Shown piece by piece: positions 47,214-55,332 of a stretch of 64,000 bases of DNA. The notes beneath the pieces are model-generated. The model did not search any database, was not told the DNA's origin, and worked only from the letters and a program-made list of their open reading frames with translations. Source of the stretch: Armatimonadetes bacterium UBA1398 (lineage in GTDB: Bacteria > Armatimonadota > Zipacnadia > UBA1398); NCBI GenBank assembly GCA_002305165.1, contig DBQI01000057.1, positions 76,336 through 140,335 on the forward strand. Direction: 5' to 3'. How positions within the stretch are numbered: the first letter of the stretch is position 1; each line of letters starts with the position of its first letter. Position numbers and translations under genes: made by a program.

Positions 47214-49130
47214 CTACCTGATGCGATGGCTCGCGCGGAAGACCGTTGTCGAGGCGTGCCGTCGGATCGCGAGGATAGTGCTGGGCGGCGACCCGTAGTC
47301 GGCCGATGACGGGAAGTCGGCGATCCAGACCTCAGTGCCCGGCTCCGCTTCCACCTCGAGGTCCAGGTGAACCTCGCCCAGCCGGATGGCGGCCATCACT
47401 GGCTCGTCCGTCCGGCCGGCCCGAACATTGCGCAACCAGCTTGCGGCGGGCTCCCAGCCGAGTTCGGCGTCGGAGAGAGGCAGTCCCAGATCCACGACGG
47501 CTTCGGGCGGGTAGTGGAGTAGGTAGTCGTATGTGTGCTGCTCGTCAGACCGGACCTCGTAGACATCCGTCACACCCTCGTCCGTCAGTGTCAAGGCGCG
47601 TCGCTGAGTGACTCCCTCGTAGAGCACGCCGCTCGGGTCGCCCAGGACTACCGTCTGGCGCCCGGGGGTGAGGTCGGCTCTCTCCAGGGTTAGAAGCTCA
47701 GGGTTGGGGCGCTGATCGCGGGTGTCGACCATGACCGTGTTGTGGCAGAGGGTGTGTCGGTTCAGTTCGCGTTGCACGTCGCTGCTGAAGGCGTGTCCCG
47801 GGGCCCTGGACTCGCTGTCGATGACCAACGCTCGTCCTCGACCGTAGAGCTGGTAGCTGAGGGCATCCTGGTTGGCGTGGATGCCGTGAAGGTCCCAGGT
47901 GCAGAAGAGGGTAAGCGCCGGGGAGTCCCAGTAGCCGCCGCCGGCACTACTGCCTCGCAGCACCGCCCAGCCGTGTTCCCTGAGGATCTGGCTGTCAGCC
48001 GGCGGAGCCTCCGCGATCACCGCATCCGCCCCGTAGAGCAGACGGTTCAGGTCCGACGGGCTCGTGCCGCGAGACCGCCCTCTCGCGACGATCCAGCCGA
48101 GGTGCGGGTCACCATAGGCCGCATAGCCGATCTCATAGAGAGGCACCGATGCCAAGTCCACCGTTGAGCCATAGCAGTCGCCCACGGGGAACAGGGTCGC
48201 ATCGCTGCGTGCGATCTTGAGAGGCGCCGTGAAGAGGTCCTTCAGGCAGGCTCCCCCGCGAAACCGGTGGGTGAAGAGGTCCAACGGATGGCTCGCGTTT
48301 CGCATCGATTGCGCGAGAGGCGCGAGGGCATAGAGGGTCGTGAAGTGGTAGTTCGACGAGCTCTCGAGCCACAGCCCCCCATCGCGCAGGCCGTTCTCCA
48401 GGAGGTCAGCAGCTCCCATCGGGCTCCGGATCGCATACTCGACCCACTCCGGACGGTCATAGAACAAACCGACCTCGGCGAGTAGGCGCTTGTGCCACGC
48501 GTAGTGGTTGTTGTAGGCGCCTCCCCATCCGTGGGCGAGCCACTCGCGATCATGCTCAAGCACGTGTCTCGCCATGTCGAGGAACCACGCCTCAAGCCGT
48601 CCGCGGGCAGCCGGAGGCGTCACGCCCCACACCAAGTCGAGCGAGTGGAGGAGGGGTATACCCCATGTGGCGGTGTTGAGCCCGACGTCATAGTGATCGA
48701 TCTCGAATGTGTAGGTGGCGGCGAAGTGCTCCAGAAGGCGAACCGCTTCCTCAGCGAACTCCCGCCTCCCCGTCAGGGTGTAGCCAAGGGCCGAGTTCAG
48801 CGCGTTGTCGGCCACAGGGCGAGGCACCGCCCCGGTGTGATGGTTCACCTCGGGATAGATCGCCCCCCAGTCGGCGGCGTGGCCCCACTCACGCCACCAT
48901 CCGCGCTCGAACTCCGGCAGGGCGGCCCCCAGATCGCGCTCCGCTCGGTCGACGATCGCTTCGACCCGATCGGCGGCCCATGACTCCTGTGCCGCGCGGC
49001 TGCGGGCACGGACGATCTGGGCGGGAGTGAGGGCTATGCAGGGGTGATCCATAGCGACGGCCTCCGGCATGCAGGCTGGGAAGATGGCCAGGAGCGCCGC
49101 CAGGAGTGCGAGGGGAGTGGAGCTGCGCAT
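47214..49130 (-). CDS. Exported heparinase II/III-like or alginate-lyase-like polysaccharide lyase
   Basis: A 638-residue exported protein with signal peptide (LALLAALLAIFPACMPEAVA). An (alpha/alpha) barrel spans about 30-360, with lyase-type motifs GLNTATWGIPLLHSLDLVW, GGAYNNHYAWHKR and LWLESSSNYHF. A beta-sheet domain follows with the family mark NRHTLCHNTVMVD near 460-475. Known relatives cleave uronic-acid polysaccharides by beta-elimination through Tyr/His/Asn residues; the Asn-His and Tyr-His pairs visible here fit, but the substrate is not predictable. It lies 11 bases after the pseudokinase and 68 bases before the histidine kinase on the same strand. Confidence 0.83.
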   Translation of the reverse strand: MRSSTPLALLAALLAIFPACMPEAVAMDHPCIALTPAQIVRARSRAAQESWAADRVEAIVDRAERDLGAALPEFERGWWREWGHAADWGAIYPEVNHHTGAVPRPVADNALNSALGYTLTGRREFAEEAVRLLEHFAATYTFEIDHYDVGLNTATWGIPLLHSLDLVWGVTPPAARGRLEAWFLDMARHVLEHDREWLAHGWGGAYNNHYAWHKRLLAEVGLFYDRPEWVEYAIRSPMGAADLLENGLRDGGLWLESSSNYHFTTLYALAPLAQSMRNASHPLDLFTHRFRGGACLKDLFTAPLKIARSDATLFPVGDCYGSTVDLASVPLYEIGYAAYGDPHLGWIVARGRSRGTSPSDLNRLLYGADAVIAEAPPADSQILREHGWAVLRGSSAGGGYWDSPALTLFCTWDLHGIHANQDALSYQLYGRGRALVIDSESRAPGHAFSSDVQRELNRHTLCHNTVMVDTRDQRPNPELLTLERADLTPGRQTVVLGDPSGVLYEGVTQRRALTLTDEGVTDVYEVRSDEQHTYDYLLHYPPEAVVDLGLPLSDAELGWEPAASWLRNVRAGRTDEPVMAAIRLGEVHLDLEVEAEPGTEVWIADFPSSADYGSPPSTILAIRRHASTTVFRASHRIR

Positions 49131-49141
49131 CGCGGGCCTCC

Positions 49142-50545
49142 CTAGAGGGTCTTGTCCGAACGCTTCTGTCGTGGCACCTCAAGCGCCTCCAGCACCTCGC
49201 CGGCGGCCAAGGAGGACTCTCGCATCTCGTAGAGGACAGCAATGGCGTCGTCACGCTCGGAAGGGGCAGTGTAGCGGTCGCAGATGGCTTCGACGGCGGA
49301 CCGGATCCGTCTCCGATGCCAGAGGCTGATGGTCAAGACCACACCTGCCAGGGCCGCGAGTGCTGCCGCCGACCCCAGCACGAGGGCCATCGCCGAGACC
49401 GAGCCCAGCGCGGCAACGACCCCCGAGAACCAGACGAAGACGGCTACCAGAACCGCCAAGCATCCCCATTCGGAGGCCGCGCCAGACGTGGGGTGGCTGA
49501 GCTTTACGGGGCGCAGGAGCTCGCTCAACGCTCCCTCGATCTCCGTGTGCCGGGCAGGAGCCAGTTCGTGAGCCCTCGAGCGCGCCCACCGCAGGCGGTC
49601 CGCCCTCCAACCTAGCTCGGAACGCGGAGCCTGGGACTCGGCCGAGATCCGTTCCGCGAGAGGTGAGGCGAGCAGCTCGCTCCATGGGCGGTTGGTCCGC
49701 AACGGGGTCAGGGCGGCAGCCCGCGTCGAACCGGCCGCCCTCGCTGCTTGGGCGAGGTCGGCCAATGTGGGCCTGCGGGCGGGATCGGCGTCCAGGGCAG
49801 CGAGGCATGCCGCGACGAGGCCAGGGTCGAGGCTATGGCGACGGTCTGAGGAGTTGGGCGTCTGGTCCTCGGCCGGCTGTTCCGCGACACAGGGAGGCGG
49901 TCTGCCGAACATCATCAGGTGTAGAAGAGCGCCGATGGCGTACACGTCGGCTGCCGGCGTTGGCTCGTATCCTCGCGACAGTTCCGGAGCGAGGTACGGG
50001 TCCTCGCTCGCGGCACCGCATGGCCCCCCGGCCGGCGGTGGGATCGGTGGAGGGATAACGAGGTCACCGGCAGGCGAAAGCGTCACCCACCGGCAGTTCA
50101 GCCCCAGATGGAGGCAGCCCACGCGATGGCATCCGTCTATGGCCACGATGAGCCTTTCGAGGTGGCGAACGATGTCCTCGACACCAAGGGAGCGAAGACG
50201 GACCCATTGATCCAGGGACTGCCCCGGAGTCACGGACCACACGGTGAGGGCACGGCCCACCTCCTCGAAGGCATCCAGCGCCTGCGGAAGCCCCGGGCGG
50301 CCGAGGCTGGCGAGCCTTCTCGGGGTGTCGAGGAATCGATCCCGTCCCTCCTCGGAAGCGCCTCCCGGTAGCTCAAGTAGAAGCACCGGGTGGCTGGAGG
50401 CCGTCTGAGTGGCCTCGTAGGCCCTCAGACAGCCCCGTGGCTCCAGAAGGCGCTCGACTCGGTACCCTTCCCTGTGCAGCATGCATCCGGGGGCCAGTGG
50501 CTTGTCCGCCGCAGGGTCAACGGAATCGGGCAGGTCAGGAGACAT
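49142..50545 (-). CDS. Membrane-anchored pseudokinase (protein-kinase-like)
   Basis: A 467-residue protein. Residues 25-270 follow the Ser/Thr kinase order but lack the catalytic residues. The glycine loop is absent (YRVERLLEPRGCLRAYEA), the VAIK lysine is missing (VLLLELP), the HRDxKxxN loop reads CLHLGLNCRWV, and the DFG site reads LVIPPPIPP. The later YLAPEL and ADVYAIGALLHLMMFGRPPP motifs are well kept, which is what makes the identification firm. Two hydrophobic helices near 370-420 (LAVLVAVFVWFSGVVAALG, LVLGSAAALAALAGVVL) anchor it. The ATG at 50545 has GGGAG 10 bases upstream. It overlaps the gene before it by 11 bases. Confidence 0.8.
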   Translation of the reverse strand: MSPDLPDSVDPAADKPLAPGCMLHREGYRVERLLEPRGCLRAYEATQTASSHPVLLLELPGGASEEGRDRFLDTPRRLASLGRPGLPQALDAFEEVGRALTVWSVTPGQSLDQWVRLRSLGVEDIVRHLERLIVAIDGCHRVGCLHLGLNCRWVTLSPAGDLVIPPPIPPPAGGPCGAASEDPYLAPELSRGYEPTPAADVYAIGALLHLMMFGRPPPCVAEQPAEDQTPNSSDRRHSLDPGLVAACLAALDADPARRPTLADLAQAARAAGSTRAAALTPLRTNRPWSELLASPLAERISAESQAPRSELGWRADRLRWARSRAHELAPARHTEIEGALSELLRPVKLSHPTSGAASEWGCLAVLVAVFVWFSGVVAALGSVSAMALVLGSAAALAALAGVVLTISLWHRRRIRSAVEAICDRYTAPSERDDAIAVLYEMRESSLAAGEVLEALEVPRQKRSDKTL

Positions 50546-51512
50546 CAGCTGTGGGCTCCCGTTCCTGCTGACGCCGTGCGTAGGCGAGGGTCCTGTCATC
50601 GGCGATGCGCACGATGATGAGATCGAGTCGCTCCTGCCCGGCGCCCGTAGTGCGGCACCCCTCGGCATGCAGACCCTCCAGCCCGTGGCCGGAAGGCGCT
50701 ACCGCGCCGCTGAAGCGCTCAACCTGGAAGCTCGCATCGGCGGGCCAGGCGAACTCAAGTTCCGCCGAGGTCAACGTGTCGGCCAGCGCCGCAAGGGGGA
50801 TGAGTCCGATTCGCTGGTACCCGGCGTCTCGCAGTGCGTTCTCGGCCGCCGTCCCGGCGACCAGATTGACGGCTCCGATCGCCTGGAGGTCAGCGGCGCG
50901 TGCCGCGTCGGCCCGTTGCGCGGCGCTCAGAGCCGCATCCCAAGCGGCTTCGCCATGGCGCGTCGTCCAGTCCCACGCCCCGCGAGGCAACTCGGCGACT
51001 ATGACGGCGGCAGGCCCTGCCCAGGCCACGGCCACGCAGCCGCCGCTCCTGGGCACCAGTACGGCGGGCACGCAGGAATCGAAGGGCCAAGCAACGTACC
51101 GGAGTCGCAGCATCGAGCGCAGTGGCACGCTTGGGGAGCCCGGAACCAGGGCCGCCCACTCACCAACGGGTCCCAGGCCGCGAAGGGGACGGACACTCAC
51201 ACGGGTGGCCTTCCACCCCCCGAGTGTCGCGGCTATTGGCGTCGAGCCTGCTACGTTGCCGTGGGGCAGTTGGTAGCGCCGTGCCGGAGCACGCTCCAGG
51301 GCACGGAGCAGCGCGGTGCGCCCGGCGCACATACGGACACCCAGTGGGCTCAGGCCAACGGTCAGGCAGAGGGTCATCGGCACGATCCACACGAATCCGC
51401 GCGCGATGGCGAGAGCGCCGCACACGGCCGCTGCGGCAACGCCGAGAGCGGCGATAGGGAGCGCAGCGCGTATCCAGAGGGGCTCGACCGTGGCCTGTGT
51501 CGGTTCGCGCAT
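50535..51512 (-). CDS. Membrane protein of unknown function, partner of the pseudokinase
   Basis: A 325-residue protein with two N-terminal membrane helices (about 15-65) and a long soluble C-terminal part. No family is recognised. A block near 195-290 (PAAVIVAELPRGAWDWTTR, then AAWDAALSAAQRADAARAADLQ and LIPLAALADTL) is loosely reminiscent of NERD nuclease-like domains, but the catalytic E-x-K is not seen, so I do not assign it. The ATG at 51512 is preferred because GGGAGG lies 6 bases upstream. It overlaps the pseudokinase gene by 11 bases, strong evidence for joint expression and probably a joint complex. Confidence 0.7.
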   Translation of the reverse strand: MREPTQATVEPLWIRAALPIAALGVAAAAVCGALAIARGFVWIVPMTLCLTVGLSPLGVRMCAGRTALLRALERAPARRYQLPHGNVAGSTPIAATLGGWKATRVSVRPLRGLGPVGEWAALVPGSPSVPLRSMLRLRYVAWPFDSCVPAVLVPRSGGCVAVAWAGPAAVIVAELPRGAWDWTTRHGEAAWDAALSAAQRADAARAADLQAIGAVNLVAGTAAENALRDAGYQRIGLIPLAALADTLTSAELEFAWPADASFQVERFSGAVAPSGHGLEGLHAEGCRTTGAGQERLDLIIVRIADDRTLAYARRQQEREPTADVS

Positions 51513-51682
51513 GGACTCCCTCCCGCTCAGGCACTTCATCTCTGGCACAACGCTGACCTCCGGTGCAGAGAGCTCACACTGTGTCAGCCAAGCGTGCTCA
51601 ACGCTCATCTGGCGAGGTGATTCGCGAGCAGCGAGGGATTCTGCGGCGGGGCGAAGCGGTTGCTGAAGGGTCGTGCTAGTTC

Positions 51683-51711
51683 GTGACACGCACCACTTGA
51701 TTCACTATACT
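51683..51711 (+). promoter_or_regulatory. Sigma-70-type promoter for rpmE
   Basis: GTGACA (51683-51688), 17-base spacer, then TATACT (51706-51711). Each hexamer differs from the consensus at one position and spacing is ideal. It lies 47 bases before the rpmE start. This is the clearest sigma-70 promoter in the window. Confidence 0.75.
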
Positions 51712-51757
51712 GACGTTTTGCGCGGGCTACGGATGCCCGCCTGTGGAGGTCCGTGTA

Positions 51758-51976
51758 ATGAAGGCGAATCTACATCCGAAGTACGACGTTTGCACAGTGA
51801 CCTGCGCGTGCGGGAACACATTCCAGACCCGCGCCACCGTCGACAGCCTGAAGCTCGATCTCTGTGCCGAGTGCCACCCGTTCTACACCGGCAAGCAGAA
51901 GATCGTTGACACCGAAGGTCGCGTGGAGCGGTTCCGTCAGCGGTACGGCGACCGCAAGCCCGGTGGAGCTAAGTAG
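51758..51976 (+). CDS. rpmE: 50S ribosomal protein L31
   Basis: A 72-residue ribosomal protein of the zinc-binding (C+) class: Cys16 and Cys18 in TCACGN, Cys36 and Cys39 in CAECHPF, followed by the invariant PFYTGKQK. Length is normal. GGAGG sits 8 bases before the ATG at 51758, and a good sigma-70 promoter precedes it. It terminates in TAG, showing this codon is a normal stop here. L31 joins the 30S and 50S heads; the C+ form is used when zinc is available. Confidence 0.97.
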   Translation: MKANLHPKYDVCTVTCACGNTFQTRATVDSLKLDLCAECHPFYTGKQKIVDTEGRVERFRQRYGDRKPGGAK

Positions 51977-52055
51977 GTCCTAAGTCGGGTATGTCCCGGA
52001 GTCCGCTGTCCCAACGGCCTTCGGGGGCGGTGGGGAGAGAGGGGACGGCACACCT

Positions 52056-52247
52056 ATGCGCCGCAGGCTAGGAGAGATCCTGGTCGACGCAGGGGCAATC
52101 GACGACACCCAACTGAAGCAGGGGCTGGAGTATGCCGCGGCGCACCGCTGCCTACTTGGTCGCGCTCTCGTCGAGATGGACCTGATCACCGACCGGCGGC
52201 TCGCAGGCATAGGCGGGCGCAACCGGCGCATTCCGTCTATCGAGTAG
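52056..52247 (+). CDS. Short stand-alone MshEN/GspE-N-like protein
   Basis: A 63-residue protein, almost all one helical repeat unit of the MshEN/T2SSE-N type: LGEILVDAGAIDDTQLKQGL followed by a second related unit (LLGRALVEMDLITDRRLAGI), as in GspE/PilB N-termini and c-di-GMP-binding MshEN domains. Only two partial units are present and no ATPase part follows, so it is either a small regulatory protein or the remnant of a larger gene. An AGAGGGG 11 bases upstream would serve as SD. It lies 79 bases after rpmE on the same strand and its last 11 bases overlap the converging LamG-like pseudogene. Confidence 0.55.
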   Translation: MRRRLGEILVDAGAIDDTQLKQGLEYAAAHRCLLGRALVEMDLITDRRLAGIGGRNRRIPSIE

Positions 52248-52809
52248 CGCGGTACGCGCGCACCTGCAGTATCTGGCTGCTCCCCATGGGCGACTCAGTC
52301 TTCACATCCATCACCGTTCCCGTGGGGCTCATCTTCCCCACTGCAAGACGGTCGCGCCGACCTTTGAGCCAGTGCCGCTGCATGGTGCGAACCCGAACCC
52401 AGACAACGCCGTCGCTCGAGGCTTCGAAGAAGACGCTGTCTTCGGTCAGACGTATCCGCAGCCATGTTTCCTGCCCTGGCGCAACGGGGGCCGGATCGAG
52501 CATCTGCATGAGCCTACCGTCTACCCCGGCACGGCCCTCAACCGCCCTCAGGTTCACACGTAGGAAGCTCTCGCCCGACCCCACGCCAAGGCCGCTGCCC
52601 TACGTCTGGCCGTTGTCATTGCCAGGGCTCAGACGGGCCACCACCATGCCCACATCGGGAGGCAGGGCACGTTCGAGGAAGGCGCACCGGTTGCCCTGGG
52701 AGTGTATACGCACAGCCCCAGCCTCCACGGTCAGAGATGCTCCCGGATGGTTTGTGAGGCGAATCTCCCACTCGGGCCCCAGGCCGGTCTCGAAGGACTC
52801 TTCGAACAC
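52237..52809 (-). pseudogene. LamG/concanavalin-like domain gene interrupted by an in-frame TAG
   Basis: Two adjacent pieces are in the same reading frame and fit one beta-sandwich (concanavalin/DUF1349-like) domain of about 190 residues. The first (FEESFETGLGPEWEIRL to LSPGNDNGQT) stops at TAG (52600-52602). The second resumes in frame at once (GSGLGVGSGESFLRVN to ILQVRAYRATR). In related domains the sequence after DNGQT is Trp-Gly, so TGG to TAG is the economical explanation. A GTG at 52809 is the first start. The frame also continues, without a shift, from the stop of the 793-residue glycosidase upstream (52885), so this may once have been its C-terminal module. UAG is a normal stop elsewhere, so readthrough is a secondary possibility. 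Confidence 0.6.
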
Positions 52810-52884
52810 GGGCGCCCAGGCCGTGGCCTCTATCCCATGATCCTGTGCAACCAGCGGTGCCTCCTGTAGGCGGATGGATAGCTC

Positions 52885-55266
52885 CTACCTGGCGCTCAGG
52901 CTCACCCGCGCGATGCCGTAGGGCTCCAGGCGCGACTGCCACGTGGCTCCGTCAGTGCGGAGGCGGCCGTTCGCTGGTTCCTCCGATGGGTTGAAGACGA
53001 CGAGCTCCGGCCGCCCTTCGGGCGCGATCACTCCGGCGACATCCAGCGCCTCTGGCCTCATCTCCAATAGGGCGCCGGCGGGGACGGGGCCCGGCACACG
53101 CACGACCAGGGGCGGCTCTTGGAGCTGACGCCCGAGGTGATGCAGTGCAGCGGCAGTGGTGGATGGCCCGAAGAGCAGGATGCCGATTCGGTGCCGGTAG
53201 TGGCCAGAGAAGACGGCTCCTGTGGTGTGCATCCCATGGGAGCCGTACCCGTCGCGGATGGTGAGGGAGGGCTGCTGGTCCAGCTCGCCCAGAGCGCTCG
53301 CGCCGAGGCGAAGGCCAAGGCGGCCCGACGACGGGTCTGCGGAGATGCCCTGAAGGCCGCTTACCGGGAACACGGCCACCCCACCCTCCTCCTGCTCCAG
53401 AGCCGCGAAGCGGTGGGCGACAACGTGGGATAGGCCAGGCTCAGCTACCCTCTCCGCTCCGAAGGGGATCGAGTGAGCCAGGGCGCCTGGCGATGTGACG
53501 ACATCCAGCCGCAGCCCCTCTGGGTCGTAGCTCCCCAACTCGCCGATGCGGCAGGGCTGGTGAGCCCAGAGGTCGATGGTGAGCATAGCCACTTCGCCCT
53601 GGGGCTCGAGAAGCCAGCGCATCATGAGGGGCCATTCCAGCTCAATCATGCACTCCAGCTGGGGTCCAAGGGGTGTGCGCCGCCATCGCCAGATGCCTCG
53701 CGACAGATCGGGGGCGACCTCGCGTGGCTCCCACTGGTTGGCGACGTCCGTCAGCAGGAACGGGGCCAAGCCCACTGTGCACGTCCGTGAGCCCAGCCTG
53801 AGAGCCACCCCCTCGCCACGCCGCGCGATGGACATTCCCCCTGCTTCGATCTGGCTCCCAGGTTCCCATTCGCCAGGCCACGCCGCGGCCTCCGACGGCC
53901 GCAGAGCCAGGTTGGCACAACCGTAGTCGGGCAGAGCCACTCGGATGTGATGGCGCACGGCGCCGTTGACGCTCGTGTGCATGACCGGGGCACCCTCAGC
54001 CTGCATGGCGATGGGCTGGTCGATGGTGATCGTCGTCTCTCGCGCCCGAGTGGGGTTGAAGACCGCATAGACGACGGGATCGGCCGTCCCTTGAGTCGCC
54101 GCGCATGACCGGAGGAGGGCGGCCGCATGCGCCTCCGACAGCACCGTCGCTCTGCGCAGCTCCCCCTGCCTGTGGAGCTGGCGGGGCTGCCATGGCGCCC
54201 AGCCGACGGCGTCGGAGTTCGCCCCAATCAGGAGCATGTGGCGGGCGCGAGCCAAGTCGCGCCCCCTCGCTCGGAGCCGGCTCGCATCGTCGGCGAACTC
54301 GCCATGATGCTCGAACAGCGCATCCCACGGGTTGTCCACGGCCAAGGCCGCGTCGGGCAACGTATCGGTACCGGCTCTAGAGGGAAGCAGTGCGGCGAGT
54401 AGTTCAGCGCTTCGCACGGCCGCCATCGCCCGCATCAGCTCGCCTCGGAACTCGATGTCGCGCGGCTTGAGGGTCCAGCGCGAGAAGCTCTCCAGTTCGA
54501 GGGGACGGGCGATCGCGTTGCCACGGGCCGGGAGCCTCCGCGGGGACAGGGTCCCCTCCCGCTCCGCCAGCCACGAGCGCACCGTAGCGAACCGTATCTC
54601 CACATCGGTAGCCGCCTCTGCGGCGCTCAACCTATCTCGCACCGCGCCCATGTCCGGTAGCATCTCGAAGTCGCATCCGAGCAGGTAGTAGGCCCCGTCC
54701 TCAACCTCGGCCAGTTCGCTCGCCACGCCCTCGGCCGAGTGCTGGGCCTGTATGAAGCCGTACACCCGATCACCCGACAGCCCATCCAGTAGGACGGGCA
54801 TCCGCTCCCCAGGCCGGCCCTTCAACACGGTCCAGCGACAGCCCAGCTGCCGCAGCACCCACGGGATCTGCTGGTGATAGGACATCTCCTGGCAGAAGAA
54901 GCCTTCGGCTCGGGGGTCGAGGTGCTCGCGTGCCAGATCCATTCCCAGCCGGCATGCCTCGAACGTCGTGATCTCGTCGGTGTTCGCGTTCACCGAGCAG
55001 GCGTACTGGCAGCCTGCGATGTCGATCTGATCTCGCTTGGCCAGAAGCCGGAGGCCCTCCAAGACGTCCGGGGCGACGCGATCAAGCCAGCGGATCGTAA
55101 TGCCCGAAAGATCCACGACGGCCGGCACCGAGGGATCTGCCAGGAGCGCATCCACGCCCTTGCGGTACAGCTTCGGGAAGCTCTCCTCGATCGTCTGCTT
55201 CGTGTAGCGGTCGTAGGACATGTTGCCGTGGAGCATGAAGGAGACGTACACGACGCGCTTGGCCAT
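52885..55266 (-). CDS. GH38/GH57-superfamily glycosidase-like protein
   Basis: A 793-residue protein, no signal peptide evident. The N-terminus (RVVYVSFMLHGNMSYDRYTK), VVDLSGITIRWLD, FFCQEMSYHQQIPWVL and LGCRWTVLKG follow the GH38/GH57 catalytic-fold pattern for alpha-mannosidase- or alpha-glucanotransferase-like enzymes. A helical middle domain (about 250-340) and long C-terminal beta domains follow (VYAVFNPTRARETTI, ELVVFNPSEEPANG), as in GH38 proteins. I cannot assign the catalytic Asp with certainty. The ATG has AGGGGG 7 bases upstream. It is followed in frame by the broken LamG-like gene. Confidence 0.72.
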   Translation of the reverse strand: MAKRVVYVSFMLHGNMSYDRYTKQTIEESFPKLYRKGVDALLADPSVPAVVDLSGITIRWLDRVAPDVLEGLRLLAKRDQIDIAGCQYACSVNANTDEITTFEACRLGMDLAREHLDPRAEGFFCQEMSYHQQIPWVLRQLGCRWTVLKGRPGERMPVLLDGLSGDRVYGFIQAQHSAEGVASELAEVEDGAYYLLGCDFEMLPDMGAVRDRLSAAEAATDVEIRFATVRSWLAEREGTLSPRRLPARGNAIARPLELESFSRWTLKPRDIEFRGELMRAMAAVRSAELLAALLPSRAGTDTLPDAALAVDNPWDALFEHHGEFADDASRLRARGRDLARARHMLLIGANSDAVGWAPWQPRQLHRQGELRRATVLSEAHAAALLRSCAATQGTADPVVYAVFNPTRARETTITIDQPIAMQAEGAPVMHTSVNGAVRHHIRVALPDYGCANLALRPSEAAAWPGEWEPGSQIEAGGMSIARRGEGVALRLGSRTCTVGLAPFLLTDVANQWEPREVAPDLSRGIWRWRRTPLGPQLECMIELEWPLMMRWLLEPQGEVAMLTIDLWAHQPCRIGELGSYDPEGLRLDVVTSPGALAHSIPFGAERVAEPGLSHVVAHRFAALEQEEGGVAVFPVSGLQGISADPSSGRLGLRLGASALGELDQQPSLTIRDGYGSHGMHTTGAVFSGHYRHRIGILLFGPSTTAAALHHLGRQLQEPPLVVRVPGPVPAGALLEMRPEALDVAGVIAPEGRPELVVFNPSEEPANGRLRTDGATWQSRLEPYGIARVSLSAR

Positions 55267-55332
55267 CTGTGGACCCCCTGCGATGATCGGGGCACTTCGG
55301 CTGGGCAGGGCCCGCGCCCTTCCCTGCAGAAC

